The notes: generated from the sequence alone by a model not told the origin. A DNA stretch of 26,317 nt from an uncultured Collinsella sp. (GCA_937950415.1 CALFDL010000036.1:1-26317); one strand, 5' to 3'. Positions 6,558 to 14,781 are shown, counted from the first letter of the stretch. Made by a program: numbers and translations.

Positions 6558-7481
6558 CTATTGGGCATCGGCATCGCTCTTCTCATGGCCACTCACCGCA
6601 GCACGGACATGGCCTCGCGCTCGCTCAAGAGCTACCGCAGCCTGCTCGGCATCGCAGTCCAGCAGTACCGAGACAATAGCGGTTTTTACGTGGCCGCCGG
6701 CATCTGCAAGCGCCTGAATAGCGCACTCGCGCGTGCAGCCGGTCGCCTCCATCACGATGTTCTGGCCGCGCACCACCAACTTCTCGTTCGTCTGCTGCAC
6801 ATCGACCATCAGGTTTTGGTAGACCTTGCCGATCTTGACCATGGCACCGGTCGAAATCATGTTGAGGATGAGCTTTTGAACCGTTCCCGCCTTGAGCCTC
6901 GTTGAGCCGGTCAGCACCTCGGGACCGGGCACGGGTTCAATGGCAAGATCCGCGCTCTCCCCGATCTTCGACCCTTGGTTGCAGGCAATTGCAATGGCCT
7001 TGCACCCAGTTGCCTTGGCGTACACAAGGCCGCCCACCACATAGGGAGTACGACCGCTTGCCGCCAGGCCAACGACAAGATCCTTGTCCGAGAGTCCACG
7101 CTCCCGCAGGTCGCTCGCGCCAAGCTCCTCGCTGTCTTCGGCACCTTCGACAGCCTTGATAAACGCCGTCTCGCCTCCGGCAATGAGCCCGACAATCAGA
7201 TCGGGTGACACGCCAAACGTGGGCGGACACTCCGAAGCGTCGAGTACGCCCAGACGACCGCTGGTGCCTGCGCCCATGTAAAAGACGCGCCCGCCGCGCT
7301 CGAGTGCCTCAGCAGCCCAGTCGATTGCTGTGGCAACCTGGGGCAACACTTTCGTGACCGACTGGACGGCACGAAGATCCTCATCGTTCATCGTCGTGAC
7401 GATCTGCAGCGATGTCATCGTATCGAGGTCCATTGACCTTTGATTACGCTGTTCGGTCGTGAATTTTGTTAAATCGAGCAT
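6558..7481 (-). CDS. murQ: N-acetylmuramic acid 6-phosphate etherase MurQ (307 aa)
   Basis: MurQ removes the lactyl ether from MurNAc-6-P to give GlcNAc-6-P and D-lactate. The SIS domain carries the family hallmark VFYMGAGTSGRLGVLDASE (about residues 66-84) followed by CPPTFG. The acid residues equivalent to the two catalytic glutamates appear to be Glu84 and Glu115 (in EGAEDSEE). The C-terminus holds the VYQNLMVDVQQTNEKL segment and a small helical domain. Length is normal. I chose the ATG at 7481, with GAGG at 7490-7493; longer frames run back into rpiR. The ribosome binding site is inside the end of rpiR, so the two are coupled. Confidence 0.95.
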   Translation of the reverse strand: MLDLTKFTTEQRNQRSMDLDTMTSLQIVTTMNDEDLRAVQSVTKVLPQVATAIDWAAEALERGGRVFYMGAGTSGRLGVLDASECPPTFGVSPDLIVGLIAGGETAFIKAVEGAEDSEELGASDLRERGLSDKDLVVGLAASGRTPYVVGGLVYAKATGCKAIAIACNQGSKIGESADLAIEPVPGPEVLTGSTRLKAGTVQKLILNMISTGAMVKIGKVYQNLMVDVQQTNEKLVVRGQNIVMEATGCTRECAIQALADAGGHVKTAIVSVLLDCDAEQAAVALERARGHVRAAVSGHEKSDADAQ

Positions 7482-7491
7482 TTCATTCACC

Positions 7492-8343
7492 TCATCTTTC
7501 CCGTTTCTCGATGTAGTTTTGCTTAATGACATGCGTCGCTCGTTCGTAGTCGCTGGCAACGTAAGCAGCGTACAGGGCATCGACAACCATAAGCTGGGCC
7601 ATACGCGAAGCCATGGCACCGCTGCGGACCAAGGGCTCACTCGCAGCGACACCGAGCACGGCATCGGCCATGGTGGCAAGCTTGGATGATCCATCTACTT
7701 TGGTCACGGCCACAACGGGACAGTTGTGACGTTGGGCCTCGGCGGTGCAGTCCAGCACCTCTTGCGTCAAGCCCGAGTAGCTAAAGGCGATTTCCATATC
7801 GCCCTCATGCATGTTCTTGGCACACAAGAGCTGATCATGCCAGTCGTCGTACAGATGGCACTCTTTGTCGACACGCATGAGCTTTTGCGCCAGATCGTGC
7901 GCGACCAAACGAGAGGCACCAATACCGAACAGATTGACTGCGCGTGCCCGCTTAAGATAGGCCGCACATCGCTCCAAGACGGTGTAATCGAGCGTTCGCG
8001 CCGTCGCTTCAATCGTGCGCACGTTGCTTTTCATCACCTTCCCCACGATACGTTCAACGCTGTCATCCATGGAGATGTCCTCGAGGGCAACGTCTTTCTT
8101 GTCACCCAAGAGCGCCAGCTCGGCAATCAGTTCGCGCTGGAACTCCTTGTAGCCCGCAAAACCCAAGCGCTTGCAAAAGCGCAAAATGCTCGAGGGCGAG
8201 GAGAACGTGGCATCGGCAAGACCGCGGACGGACAGCCCGACCACCTCGTGCGGATGAGCGCTTACATATGCGATGACATTGCGTTCCGCCGGGCTCGCGC
8301 TGAGCTCACGCTCGCGAAGCCGCAAAAGCAATCCGTTTGCCAT
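7492..8343 (-). CDS. RpiR/MurR-family transcriptional regulator (283 aa)
   Basis: The N-terminal ~77 residues are the RpiR helix-turn-helix domain (SVRGLADATFSSPSSILRF then KRLGFAGYKEFQ). A SIS domain follows from about residue 125, with NLFGIGASRLVAHDLAQKL and the FSYSGLTQEVLDC phosphosugar loop. The family senses sugar phosphates. As first gene of an operon for MurNAc-6-P use, its ligand is most likely MurNAc-6-P, as for MurR of E. coli. The start ATG at 8343 has GGAGG at 8352-8356. A GTG nine bases upstream would overlap that site and is rejected. A palindrome at 8378-8390 just upstream is a possible self-operator. Confidence 0.9.
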   Translation of the reverse strand: MANGLLLRLRERELSASPAERNVIAYVSAHPHEVVGLSVRGLADATFSSPSSILRFCKRLGFAGYKEFQRELIAELALLGDKKDVALEDISMDDSVERIVGKVMKSNVRTIEATARTLDYTVLERCAAYLKRARAVNLFGIGASRLVAHDLAQKLMRVDKECHLYDDWHDQLLCAKNMHEGDMEIAFSYSGLTQEVLDCTAEAQRHNCPVVAVTKVDGSSKLATMADAVLGVAASEPLVRSGAMASRMAQLMVVDALYAAYVASDYERATHVIKQNYIEKRER

Positions 8344-8377
8344 CTCAAACACCTCCGTTGAGAAGAATTAAAGACCA

Positions 8378-8390
8378 ACGAACGATTCGT
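8378..8390. promoter_or_regulatory. Candidate operator of the rpiR-murQPG operon
   Basis: The perfect palindrome ACGAA-CGA-TTCGT lies 35 bp before the rpiR start. A wider inverted repeat, GTACCG...CGGTAC (8389-8394 and 8413-8418), is adjacent. The position fits autoregulation by the RpiR protein. I could not identify convincing -35/-10 boxes. Confidence 0.35.
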
Positions 8391-8439
8391 ACCGGATACA
8401 AACAGCTTTTACGGTACATTGTGCCGCATCGTGGCGCAC

Positions 8440-8475
8440 AAAGGGAGAGCGTTCTACCGCTCGCCCCTCAAATCC
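8440..8475 (-). terminator. Probable terminator after the VanZ-like gene
   Basis: On the minus strand GGGGCGAGCG-GTAGAA-CGCTCTCCC forms an imperfect hairpin followed by a weak TTTG tract. It lies between the VanZ-like gene and rpiR and would separate the two transcripts. Confidence 0.45.
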
Positions 8476-8547
8476 GACCGCTCGGAAATACGCGCGACAC
8501 AAAATAATTCAACAAGGTCGCATTATCAGAAACGGGTTTGTTACCGG

Positions 8548-9129
8548 CTAGCGCCTCGCATGGGCGCCGATCGGCCGAATCGCATGGCGTACCAACGCCG
8601 CTGCCAGCAATACCAACAGCATGGCGGTGACATAGCCCGCAGCATCGAATCCTAAATCGATAACGTCGAAATGCCTGCCGGGAACAAAGATCTTATGTAC
8701 CTGATCGCCAACGGAGCAGGCGGCGCAAAAGAGCAATACGGGCACGCAACGGGAGCATACGCTCCACGGACGCCTGGAAAGACAAACCACGACCACCGAG
8801 GCGAACAACCCGACGAAGAAAAATTCTACGGTATGGGCAACGCGACGGACGTTTGTGCCCGCCCACATGCGAATGGAAGCAAGTCGGCCAGACCGGACAT
8901 TCGAGGCAGCCGAATCGGTGCCCCCGGTCATTCCGTTCTCCGTCTGGGCTTCACCCGTGGCATCGGCAGCCTGAACGCCCGTAGCCTGACCCTCCACCAC
9001 ACGCGCGGTGGACTCGCTCAGCAACGACGTCTCCACCGCATTTTGCTCCGTCAGCACCCAGATGCCCACCAGCGTTGCAGCGAACAGAACGATCGCGGTC
9101 CATCCGATTATTTGTTTTACGCGCGCCAA
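8548..9129 (-). CDS. VanZ-like family membrane protein (193 aa)
   Basis: The C-terminal half fits the VanZ-like family. A helix begins VAHTVEFFFVGLF, and after further helices comes the motif CSVGDQVHKIFVPGRHFDVIDLG followed by GFDAAG and a last helix. This resembles the usual D-E-x-x-Q-x-F-x-P-x-R-x-x-x-x-x-D pattern, with DQVHK for DEXXQ. One N-terminal helix is separated from these by a ~50-residue Gly/Ala/Thr-rich, probably external loop. The start is a TTG at 9129, chosen because a strong AAAGGAGG (9137-9144) lies 7 nt away. In-frame ATG codons further upstream have no such site. VanZ itself gives teicoplanin resistance, but most family members are of unknown role. No other van genes are present. 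Confidence 0.75.
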   Translation of the reverse strand: MARVKQIIGWTAIVLFAATLVGIWVLTEQNAVETSLLSESTARVVEGQATGVQAADATGEAQTENGMTGGTDSAASNVRSGRLASIRMWAGTNVRRVAHTVEFFFVGLFASVVVVCLSRRPWSVCSRCVPVLLFCAACSVGDQVHKIFVPGRHFDVIDLGFDAAGYVTAMLLVLLAAALVRHAIRPIGAHARR

Positions 9130-9235
9130 GGGCCAACCTCCTTTTTTTTGAATATCAGCGAGTGTAGCCCCAAATGACATCGTCACCGTATCAAAATTTG
9201 AATCGCAACAGGAAGCGACAAAGCAACGCAAACCC

Positions 9236-9841
9236 CTACCCCGCCTCGCGCATCCAGCGATCGAACGTCCCCACGCACACGCCCAGGCACTTTGCTGCCT
9301 GGCTGCGGGTAATATCGCCTGCCTCATAGCTATCGCGCACCAGCTCAAACTGAGGAGGGCACGGCTTGCGAGGTCGACCGAAACGGACCCCTCGCGCCCG
9401 CGCCGCTGCAATTCCCTCCGCCTGGCGCCGATGGATATTCTCGCGCTCCACCTGCGCCACGTAGCTCAGCAGTTGCAGCACAATATCGGCAATCAGAGCG
9501 TTGGTAACATCCGGCGCGCCGCTGGCCCTAGCGCGCGTGTCAAGCAATGGCATGTCCAACACCACAATGGCAACCCCGAGCTCCTTGGTAATGCGTCGCC
9601 ATTCCTCAAGAATCTCGGAGTAATTACGACCAAGTCGGTCGATAGAAAGCACCACCAGCACGTCCCCGTCTCCCAGGACGTGCAGCAGCTCGCGGTAACG
9701 CGGTCGATCGAAGTCCTTGCCGCTCGCATGGTCGGCATAAATATTCGCCGAGCCCACGCCATAGGCGCCCAGCGCATCCAGCTGCCGATTCAGATTCTGA
9801 TCGCGCGAACTCACCCGCGCATACCCGTACACCGTCGCCAT
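9236..9841 (-). CDS. Small serine recombinase (resolvase/invertase family), 201 aa
   Basis: The catalytic domain starts YGYARVSSRDQNLNRQLDAL: Arg9 and Ser11 match the family's active-site Arg and Ser. The second arginine pair is in SIDRLGRNYSEI. The long E-helix region (QVERENIHRRQAEGIAAARARG) leads to the FGRP hinge, and a C-terminal helix-turn-helix (ITRSQAAKCLGVCVGTFDRWM) binds DNA. All key residues appear intact. Length is that of Tn3-type resolvases and Hin-like invertases. I start at the ATG at 9841; the frame stays open to a TTG inside the palindromic repeat just upstream. No transposase, cargo or clear res/inversion site is adjacent, so this is a lone recombinase inserted between rnr and the VanZ-like gene. 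Confidence 0.88.
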   Translation of the reverse strand: MATVYGYARVSSRDQNLNRQLDALGAYGVGSANIYADHASGKDFDRPRYRELLHVLGDGDVLVVLSIDRLGRNYSEILEEWRRITKELGVAIVVLDMPLLDTRARASGAPDVTNALIADIVLQLLSYVAQVERENIHRRQAEGIAAARARGVRFGRPRKPCPPQFELVRDSYEAGDITRSQAAKCLGVCVGTFDRWMREAG

Positions 9842-9861
9842 CTCATCCCCGCTTTCTTGTA

Positions 9862-9900
9862 AACCTGCCAAAAGGGACAGGTTTATTTTGGTAGGTTTTA
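9862..9900. repeat. Dispersed palindromic repeat, copy A
   Basis: Arms AACCTGCCAAAA (9862-9873) and TTTTGGTAGGTT (9886-9897) pair with one mismatch. The inner GGGACAGGTTTA gives the first arm a second possible partner. The same ~40-bp unit recurs at 21988-22027 with one substitution and one inserted A. It lies 20 bp upstream of the recombinase start. Confidence 0.8.
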
Positions 9901-9960
9901 CCTCTCAAATTGCAGGTAAGCGGGCGGCCGAGCAGACGGCAAGGTAGCCACGATTCAAAT

Positions 9961-9992
9961 GCGAAGGGCGGTCCCGAAAGGCCGCCCTCCGC
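9961..9992 (-). terminator. Strong hairpin downstream of rnr, without T-run
   Basis: GCG-AGGGCGG and CCGCCCT-CGC form about 10 bp with one mismatch around a short loop, 26 bp past the rnr stop. No T-tract follows on the minus strand. It may protect the 3' end or be a weak terminator. Confidence 0.4.
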
Positions 9993-10017
9993 TCCCCCAC
10001 CATGAGTCGGGATTTGG

Positions 10018-12153
10018 CTAATGGATAAGCTTAAAGTCCAAGTGCCCACGCGTGGTATTGACGCGCGAGACCTCGATGATCACGCGCTGCCCCAGCTCGT
10101 AACGGGTGCCTGTGTCGGCGCCCGTCAGAGTAAGCGCGTCCTCGTCGAACTCGAACCACTCGTTGCCCAGGCTCTTAATCGAAACCAAGCCTTCGACCTG
10201 CGTCAGGTCCAAGCGCACAAAGAGGCCCATGCTGCTAACCCACGAGACGGTTCCGGCATAGCGCTCGCCCAGACGGTCCTCATAGTACTGGGCAATCTTG
10301 ATCTTTTGCGTCGCATGGCTGGCGGCATCTGCCGCGCGCTCGGCATCGCTGCATGCGCGGCAGATCTGCGGCAGAATGCGTGGCAGCGACTCGCGCCCCT
10401 TGCCGATCAGCCACGGCGTACGGACCAAGGCGTCCTTGCCGCCGAGCTGCTCATAGGCCAACTGCAGTTTGAGCACGCGGTGCACCACCAGATCGGGGTA
10501 GCGACGGATGGGACTCGTAAAGTGACAGTAGCACGGCGCGGCGAGCGCAAAGTGGCCCTCGTTGCGCGGCTTGTACAGCGCGCGCTGCATGCTGCGCAGA
10601 AGCAGCGTGTTAACGAGCGGTGCGTTGGCCGTACCGGCGGCAGCATCAACTGCAGCCTGCAGCTCATCGGGGCTCCCCAGGGCAATACCGGCAGCACGGC
10701 GATCGTCGATGATGCCTAGCTGCGCCAGCGCAACGGCAGCACCGTGCAGGCTATCGGGGCTCGGATCCTCATGCACGCGATAGCAGGCCTCGATATCACG
10801 GTCTGCCAGCCACTCTGCAACGCACTCGTTGGCGAGCAGCATGGCTTCCTCGATAAGCGACGTGGCACACGAACGCTCACGCGCCACAATCTGCACGGGT
10901 ACTCCGTCCTCATCCAATAGAGCGCGAATCTCGGCCGTGTCAAAATCGACTGAGCCGCGGGCGCGACGGATACGACGGCGGAGTTCGGCGAGTTCGTTGG
11001 CGGCGACAAGGAAATCGCCGAGGTCGATGTTGTAACCGCGGGCGGTCTCCTCGCACGCAAGACCGCGCTCAAGCGCTTCCTCGCGCGAGGTCTCGGCAGC
11101 CGCAACATCCTCGGCTGCACCCTCCAGCACCGAATACTCAACCGCGCCGGCACGCACCAGCAGCGCCTCGGCGCCGTCATAGTCCATACGCACACGCGAG
11201 CGAATCACACTGGGGTATGGATCGTAATGCCGCACGCGACCCTGTGCATCGAGCTCGATATCGACGGTAAACGCAAGACGGTCCTCGTCAGGGCGCAGCG
11301 AGCACAGGTCATTGGACAGGCGTTCGGGCAGCATGGGAAGCACACGATCGGCCAGATACACCGATGTCGTACGATGGCGAGCCTCAAGATCGATATGCCC
11401 GTCCCAAGCCACATAGTGTGAAACGTCGGCGATATGCACACCCAGCTTGTAGCCACCCTCGGGCGTACGCTCCAGCGAAATGGCATCGTCAAAGTCGCGC
11501 GCGTCGACCGGGTCGATCGTAATGACAAAGCGGTCGCGCAGATCGCGGCGGAGCGGATCCTTAAGCGCCGCGGACACATCGAGCGAAAGCCCCTCGGCCT
11601 CGTCTAGCGCGGCCTCGGGATAGCTATCGGTATAGCCATAACGCGCCATCACATATTGAACGCCCAAATCGGGCGCGTCATCTCCGCCAATGCGGCGCTC
11701 GATCGTCACAGTGCCCGATTCCAGGCGCGTCGGGTAGGTCAAAATGCGCGCGACAACAGCATCACCCGGGCGGACGCCCAGGCGATCCGCCGAGGTATCC
11801 TCGGGCAGGATGAAGAAGTCGGCCTTCAGGCGCGAATCGAGCGGCTCGATCACACCAAGCGGACCGGCGGTCTGGTACGTGCCCACCACGCTTATGGCTG
11901 CACGCTCGACCACGCCCTCGATCACGGCGCGCCGCTCACCGTGCGGGCTGTTCTTAATGCTCACGGCAACGGTATCGCCATCCATGATCTCGCGCTTACC
12001 GCGGCCCATGACCTTGTAGTCGCCATTCTCGGTTATGACATAGGCACTGTGCTCATGGAGCTGCACGCGCCCGGTCAGGCTCGGACGGCGTTCGCTGCGC
12101 ACCGGCCCGCGCTTATTGCGAGCTCCACGCTTATGCTTGTTATTGCGCCCCAT
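10018..12153 (-). CDS. rnr: Ribonuclease R (711 aa)
   Basis: This is a processive 3'-5' exoribonuclease of the RNB family. Order of parts: a basic N-terminal tail (residues 1-25), an OB/cold-shock region (about 26-150), the RNB catalytic domain with IDPVDARDFDDA at 213-224 (Asp214, Asp217, Asp220, Asp222 and Asp223 include the metal-binding acids), and a C-terminal S1 domain (YAGTVSWVSSMGLFVRLD). The N-terminal helix-turn-helix of longer RNase R proteins is missing, so it is a short version. The start is ATG 12153 with AGGAGG at 12158-12163. RNase R works with tmRNA-SmpB in decay of non-stop mRNAs, and smpB is about 8.6 kb away on the same strand rather than adjacent. Confidence 0.95.
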   Translation of the reverse strand: MGRNNKHKRGARNKRGPVRSERRPSLTGRVQLHEHSAYVITENGDYKVMGRGKREIMDGDTVAVSIKNSPHGERRAVIEGVVERAAISVVGTYQTAGPLGVIEPLDSRLKADFFILPEDTSADRLGVRPGDAVVARILTYPTRLESGTVTIERRIGGDDAPDLGVQYVMARYGYTDSYPEAALDEAEGLSLDVSAALKDPLRRDLRDRFVITIDPVDARDFDDAISLERTPEGGYKLGVHIADVSHYVAWDGHIDLEARHRTTSVYLADRVLPMLPERLSNDLCSLRPDEDRLAFTVDIELDAQGRVRHYDPYPSVIRSRVRMDYDGAEALLVRAGAVEYSVLEGAAEDVAAAETSREEALERGLACEETARGYNIDLGDFLVAANELAELRRRIRRARGSVDFDTAEIRALLDEDGVPVQIVARERSCATSLIEEAMLLANECVAEWLADRDIEACYRVHEDPSPDSLHGAAVALAQLGIIDDRRAAGIALGSPDELQAAVDAAAGTANAPLVNTLLLRSMQRALYKPRNEGHFALAAPCYCHFTSPIRRYPDLVVHRVLKLQLAYEQLGGKDALVRTPWLIGKGRESLPRILPQICRACSDAERAADAASHATQKIKIAQYYEDRLGERYAGTVSWVSSMGLFVRLDLTQVEGLVSIKSLGNEWFEFDEDALTLTGADTGTRYELGQRVIIEVSRVNTTRGHLDFKLIH

Positions 12154-12230
12154 GGCGCCTCCTAACTATCGATTGCGAACTCCAAAGAGTCTACCCAAAT
12201 GATTCGCTTTCCTGCCGTCCCCTAGGAATC

Positions 12231-12264
12231 AAAAAACGGGCCGCCCCATAAGAGACGACCCGTT
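12231..12264 (-). terminator. Intrinsic terminator after ftsEX
   Basis: On the minus strand AACGGGTCGTCTC-TTAT-GGGGCGGCCCGTT forms a 13-bp stem with G-U pairs, followed by T-run 12231-12236. It separates ftsX from rnr. Confidence 0.88.
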
Positions 12265-12288
12265 GGAAGGGATGAATTCCAGGCATGC

Positions 12289-13209
12289 CTACACGCGCAG
12301 GTAGCGGCGCATGGCGATGGCAGAACCAAAGAGACCGATAATCACACCGACCAGAATCAGCGCAGCATAGGTCACCAGGTAGTACTGCGTCGGCAGGGCA
12401 AACGACATCCAGCCGATGCTCTCCTGCAGACGCGGAATCATCAGATTGCGCAGCAGCTCCAGAACGCCGATGGAAAGCAGCGAGCCCAAAATGGCCTGCA
12501 GTACGCCCTCGGTGATAAACGGGCCGCGAATGAAGCCGTTGCTGGCGCCGACCAGACGCATAATCGCAATCTCACGACGACGCGCCGTGATGGACAGGCG
12601 AATCGTGTTGTTGATGAAGATGAATGCGATAAAGGTCAGAAGGCCAACGAGCACCACGGCGGCGATGCGGATGTAGTTGGTCACCTGGAACAGGCGGCTC
12701 ACTTTCTCTTGGCCGTACAGCACGCTCGCGTTGACGTCGCCGTCATCCGCGATCTTCTGGAAGTCGGCGTTCTTCTTGAGCTTCTCTGCCGTGCTTTCGA
12801 CCTTGGACGGATCGTCCATCTCAATTGCAAACGAAGCCGGCAGCGGGTTCTGGCCATCGAGCGCGCTCATGGTAGCGTCGGCGTTGCCCGACATCTTGCT
12901 CGTATACTCGGCCAGCGCGTCGTCCTTGTCCTTATAGGTCACGGACTTGACGTTATTCCACGTCTTAAGCTCGGCCTCAAAAGCCTGAACATCGGCCTGA
13001 TCGGCGTCATCGCTAATGAACGCGTTGATGACAACCTGATCCTCGACGGTGCCGATCACGGAGTTCAGCATCGCGGAGCCCATGATGAACAGGCCGATGA
13101 TAAACAGCGAAAGGAAGATCGTGATGACGGCGCCGAGCGAGGTAGTCCAGTTACGGAAGAAGTGACTGATTGCCTCTTTGAAGGAGTAGCCCACGTTAGT
13201 TGGTGCCAT
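12289..13209 (-). CDS. ftsX: Cell-division ABC transporter permease FtsX (306 aa)
   Basis: FtsX is the membrane half of the FtsEX complex, which gates peptidoglycan hydrolases at the septum. The topology is as expected: a cytoplasmic N-terminus (YSFKEAISHFFRNW), a first helix (AVITIFLSLFIIGLFIMG), a ~130-residue external domain, then three helices near residues 180-210, 235-255 and 280-300. RREIAIMRLVGASNGFIRGPF is the typical cytoplasmic loop contacting FtsE. The start is ATG 13209, and ftsX overlaps the end of ftsE by 14 bp, so the two are coupled. The hydrolase partner is not in this window. Confidence 0.95.
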   Translation of the reverse strand: MAPTNVGYSFKEAISHFFRNWTTSLGAVITIFLSLFIIGLFIMGSAMLNSVIGTVEDQVVINAFISDDADQADVQAFEAELKTWNNVKSVTYKDKDDALAEYTSKMSGNADATMSALDGQNPLPASFAIEMDDPSKVESTAEKLKKNADFQKIADDGDVNASVLYGQEKVSRLFQVTNYIRIAAVVLVGLLTFIAFIFINNTIRLSITARRREIAIMRLVGASNGFIRGPFITEGVLQAILGSLLSIGVLELLRNLMIPRLQESIGWMSFALPTQYYLVTYAALILVGVIIGLFGSAIAMRRYLRV

Positions 13210-14416
13210 AGTTGCCGTAACCTCCCCTCTCCTGGTCGCGGATAACGTGGCCGCCCTCGAGGGCGATCACGCGACGGTGCATGCTATCGACCATCTCGCG
13301 GTCGTGCGTGGCGACGATCACGGTGGTGCCGGTGCGGTTAATACGCTCGAGCAGCTTCATGATGCCCAGCGAGATCGCCGGGTCGAGGTTACCCGTGGGC
13401 TCGTCGCAGATCAGCAGCGGCGGACGGTTGACCATAGCGCGGGCGACGGCGACGCGCTGCTGCTCGCCACCGGAAAGCTGGTCGGGCAGCGAGTCCATCT
13501 GATCGGCCAGACCGACCAAGCGCAGCACCTCCGGCACCTGGCTGCGAATGACGCCCTTGGGCTTGCCGATGCACTGCAGGGCAAACGCCACGTTTTCGTA
13601 GGCGGTCTTTTGCGGCAGAAGCTTAAAGTCCTGGAACACGGCGCCAATCTGGCGGCGCAGGAACGGAACCTTGCGGTTCTTGATCTTCATGAGGTCCTGA
13701 CCGGCAACCAAGATGCGGCCGCTCGTCGGCTTGACGTCGCGGTTGAGCGTCGACAGCAGCGTGGTCTTACCCGAGCCGGAATGACCGACCAGGAAGACGA
13801 ACTCGCCCGGATAGATCTCGATGTTGATGTCGTCGAGTGCAGGCTTGTTGGGCTGTGCCGGATAGATCTTGGTGACATGCTCCATAAGGATGACGGGCTC
13901 GACACCGGCCTGCTTGGCCATCTTCTTGCGGCTGGCTTGCGGATCGATGGGCGCAAACACCGACGTAAAATCGGGGTTGTTGAGCGCGTTATCGAGGCTT
14001 GCGACCTCGGCGGCCTGATCGCTCTCGACCACCGGGGCAGCAGGCTGAGTGGGATCGGGAATAGCGGCAAAGAGACCGGACTGCGCAGGCTGAGGAACCG
14101 GCGTCGCAGGGGCCATGGGGTCGGGAATGCCGGCCATGGTAGGCTGCGGCGTGGCGGCGCCAGCCTGAGGCTGCTCCACGCGAGCGGTCACGGCCTGAAC
14201 GGGCTCAAAACCCGCTGTGCCGGAAAGCGCGACATCGCTGTTGGGATTGTAGGCAAAGGGATCGGATGCCGGCTGCGCCTGATCTGCCGGCTGAGCGGGG
14301 GCCTGAGCAACAGGCTGGCCCTCTGAATCCGGAGTGGCGAAACGACTGCCCTGGACGCCTGCCTGCGTCTTGGGGGCATCATCGCCCGCACCGGAGGTAC
14401 GGAAGTGGTTACCCAC
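13196..14416 (-). CDS. ftsE: FtsE ATPase with long N-terminal extension (406 aa)
   Basis: The last ~232 residues are a complete FtsE ABC ATPase. Walker A GHSGSGKTT is near 211-219, the Q-loop is in AVFQDFKLLPQKTAYEN, the signature LSGGEQQR is near 314, Walker B LLICDEPTGNLD near 334 and the H-loop His near 371. Before it lie about 174 residues rich in Pro, Ala, Gln and Asp, with a repeated IPDP(M/T) motif and no hydrophobic segment. FtsE is normally about 220-230 aa, so this extension is unusual and probably disordered. The start is GTG 14416 with AAGGAG at 14422-14427. The extension reads in the same frame with no good internal start and site, so it is probably translated. Confidence 0.9.
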   Translation of the reverse strand: MGNHFRTSGAGDDAPKTQAGVQGSRFATPDSEGQPVAQAPAQPADQAQPASDPFAYNPNSDVALSGTAGFEPVQAVTARVEQPQAGAATPQPTMAGIPDPMAPATPVPQPAQSGLFAAIPDPTQPAAPVVESDQAAEVASLDNALNNPDFTSVFAPIDPQASRKKMAKQAGVEPVILMEHVTKIYPAQPNKPALDDINIEIYPGEFVFLVGHSGSGKTTLLSTLNRDVKPTSGRILVAGQDLMKIKNRKVPFLRRQIGAVFQDFKLLPQKTAYENVAFALQCIGKPKGVIRSQVPEVLRLVGLADQMDSLPDQLSGGEQQRVAVARAMVNRPPLLICDEPTGNLDPAISLGIMKLLERINRTGTTVIVATHDREMVDSMHRRVIALEGGHVIRDQERGGYGNYGTN

Positions 14417-14461
14417 TGGTGCTCCTTATCGTCGTGCGTTTAAACTACATGAGCGCTTTGT

Positions 14462-14470
14462 ATTTTAGCA
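14462..14470 (-). promoter_or_regulatory. Possible extended -10 promoter of ftsEX
   Basis: On the minus strand TGCTAAAAT combines a TGN extension with a TAAAAT -10 box (14462-14467), about 45 bp before the ftsE GTG. No good -35 is visible. Confidence 0.35.
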
Positions 14471-14519
14471 GCATTAGCTTTGCTGCACATAAGAAGCATG
14501 GCCGTGTTTGGGTCCCTCC

Positions 14520-14642
14520 GGCCGGACACAGGGTTACTTTCCAAATCGTCCTCGGACATGTCGGAGCCCCCGCTGCGCACTACGTGCGGCGGGGGCTCCT
14601 CCGTCCTGCGGAAAGATTTGGAAAGTAACCCTGTGTCCGGCC
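14520..14642. repeat. 123-bp near-complete palindrome (MITE/REP-like)
   Basis: Outer arms of 28 bp (14520-14547 and 14615-14642) are perfect inverted copies. Inside, GGAGCCCCCGC and GCGGGGGCTCC form an 11-bp stem capped by CGCAC-TAC-GTGCG. The element fills the centre of the 448-bp gap 14417-14864 between ftsE and the transketolase C gene. The rest of that gap holds the ftsE promoter on one side and the tkt terminator on the other. No ORF spans it. Confidence 0.85.
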
Positions 14643-14781
14643 TGCGATAACTAAGGGGTCGCTGCGTTTTACTTGGGTGCAGCAGCGCCGTGCTTGGGGT
14701 CTGAATTGCACTTTGCTGGTCTGGGCCCGTTTCCCGGAAAAAGCCCTTACTTGGTGCTGGCCTAATTTGTTTGTTGCCGAC

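Noticed and set aside
8548..9129. Vancomycin/teicoplanin resistance gene cluster
   Set aside because: Only a VanZ-like family member is present. No vanHAX, vanRS or ligase is near.
9236..9900. Complete transposon or prophage around the serine recombinase
   Set aside because: No transposase, integrase, phage gene or flanking direct repeat was seen; the neighbours are core genes.
13247..14326. A 359-codon plus-strand frame opposite ftsE
   Set aside because: It is a shadow of ftsE and has no recognisable domain.
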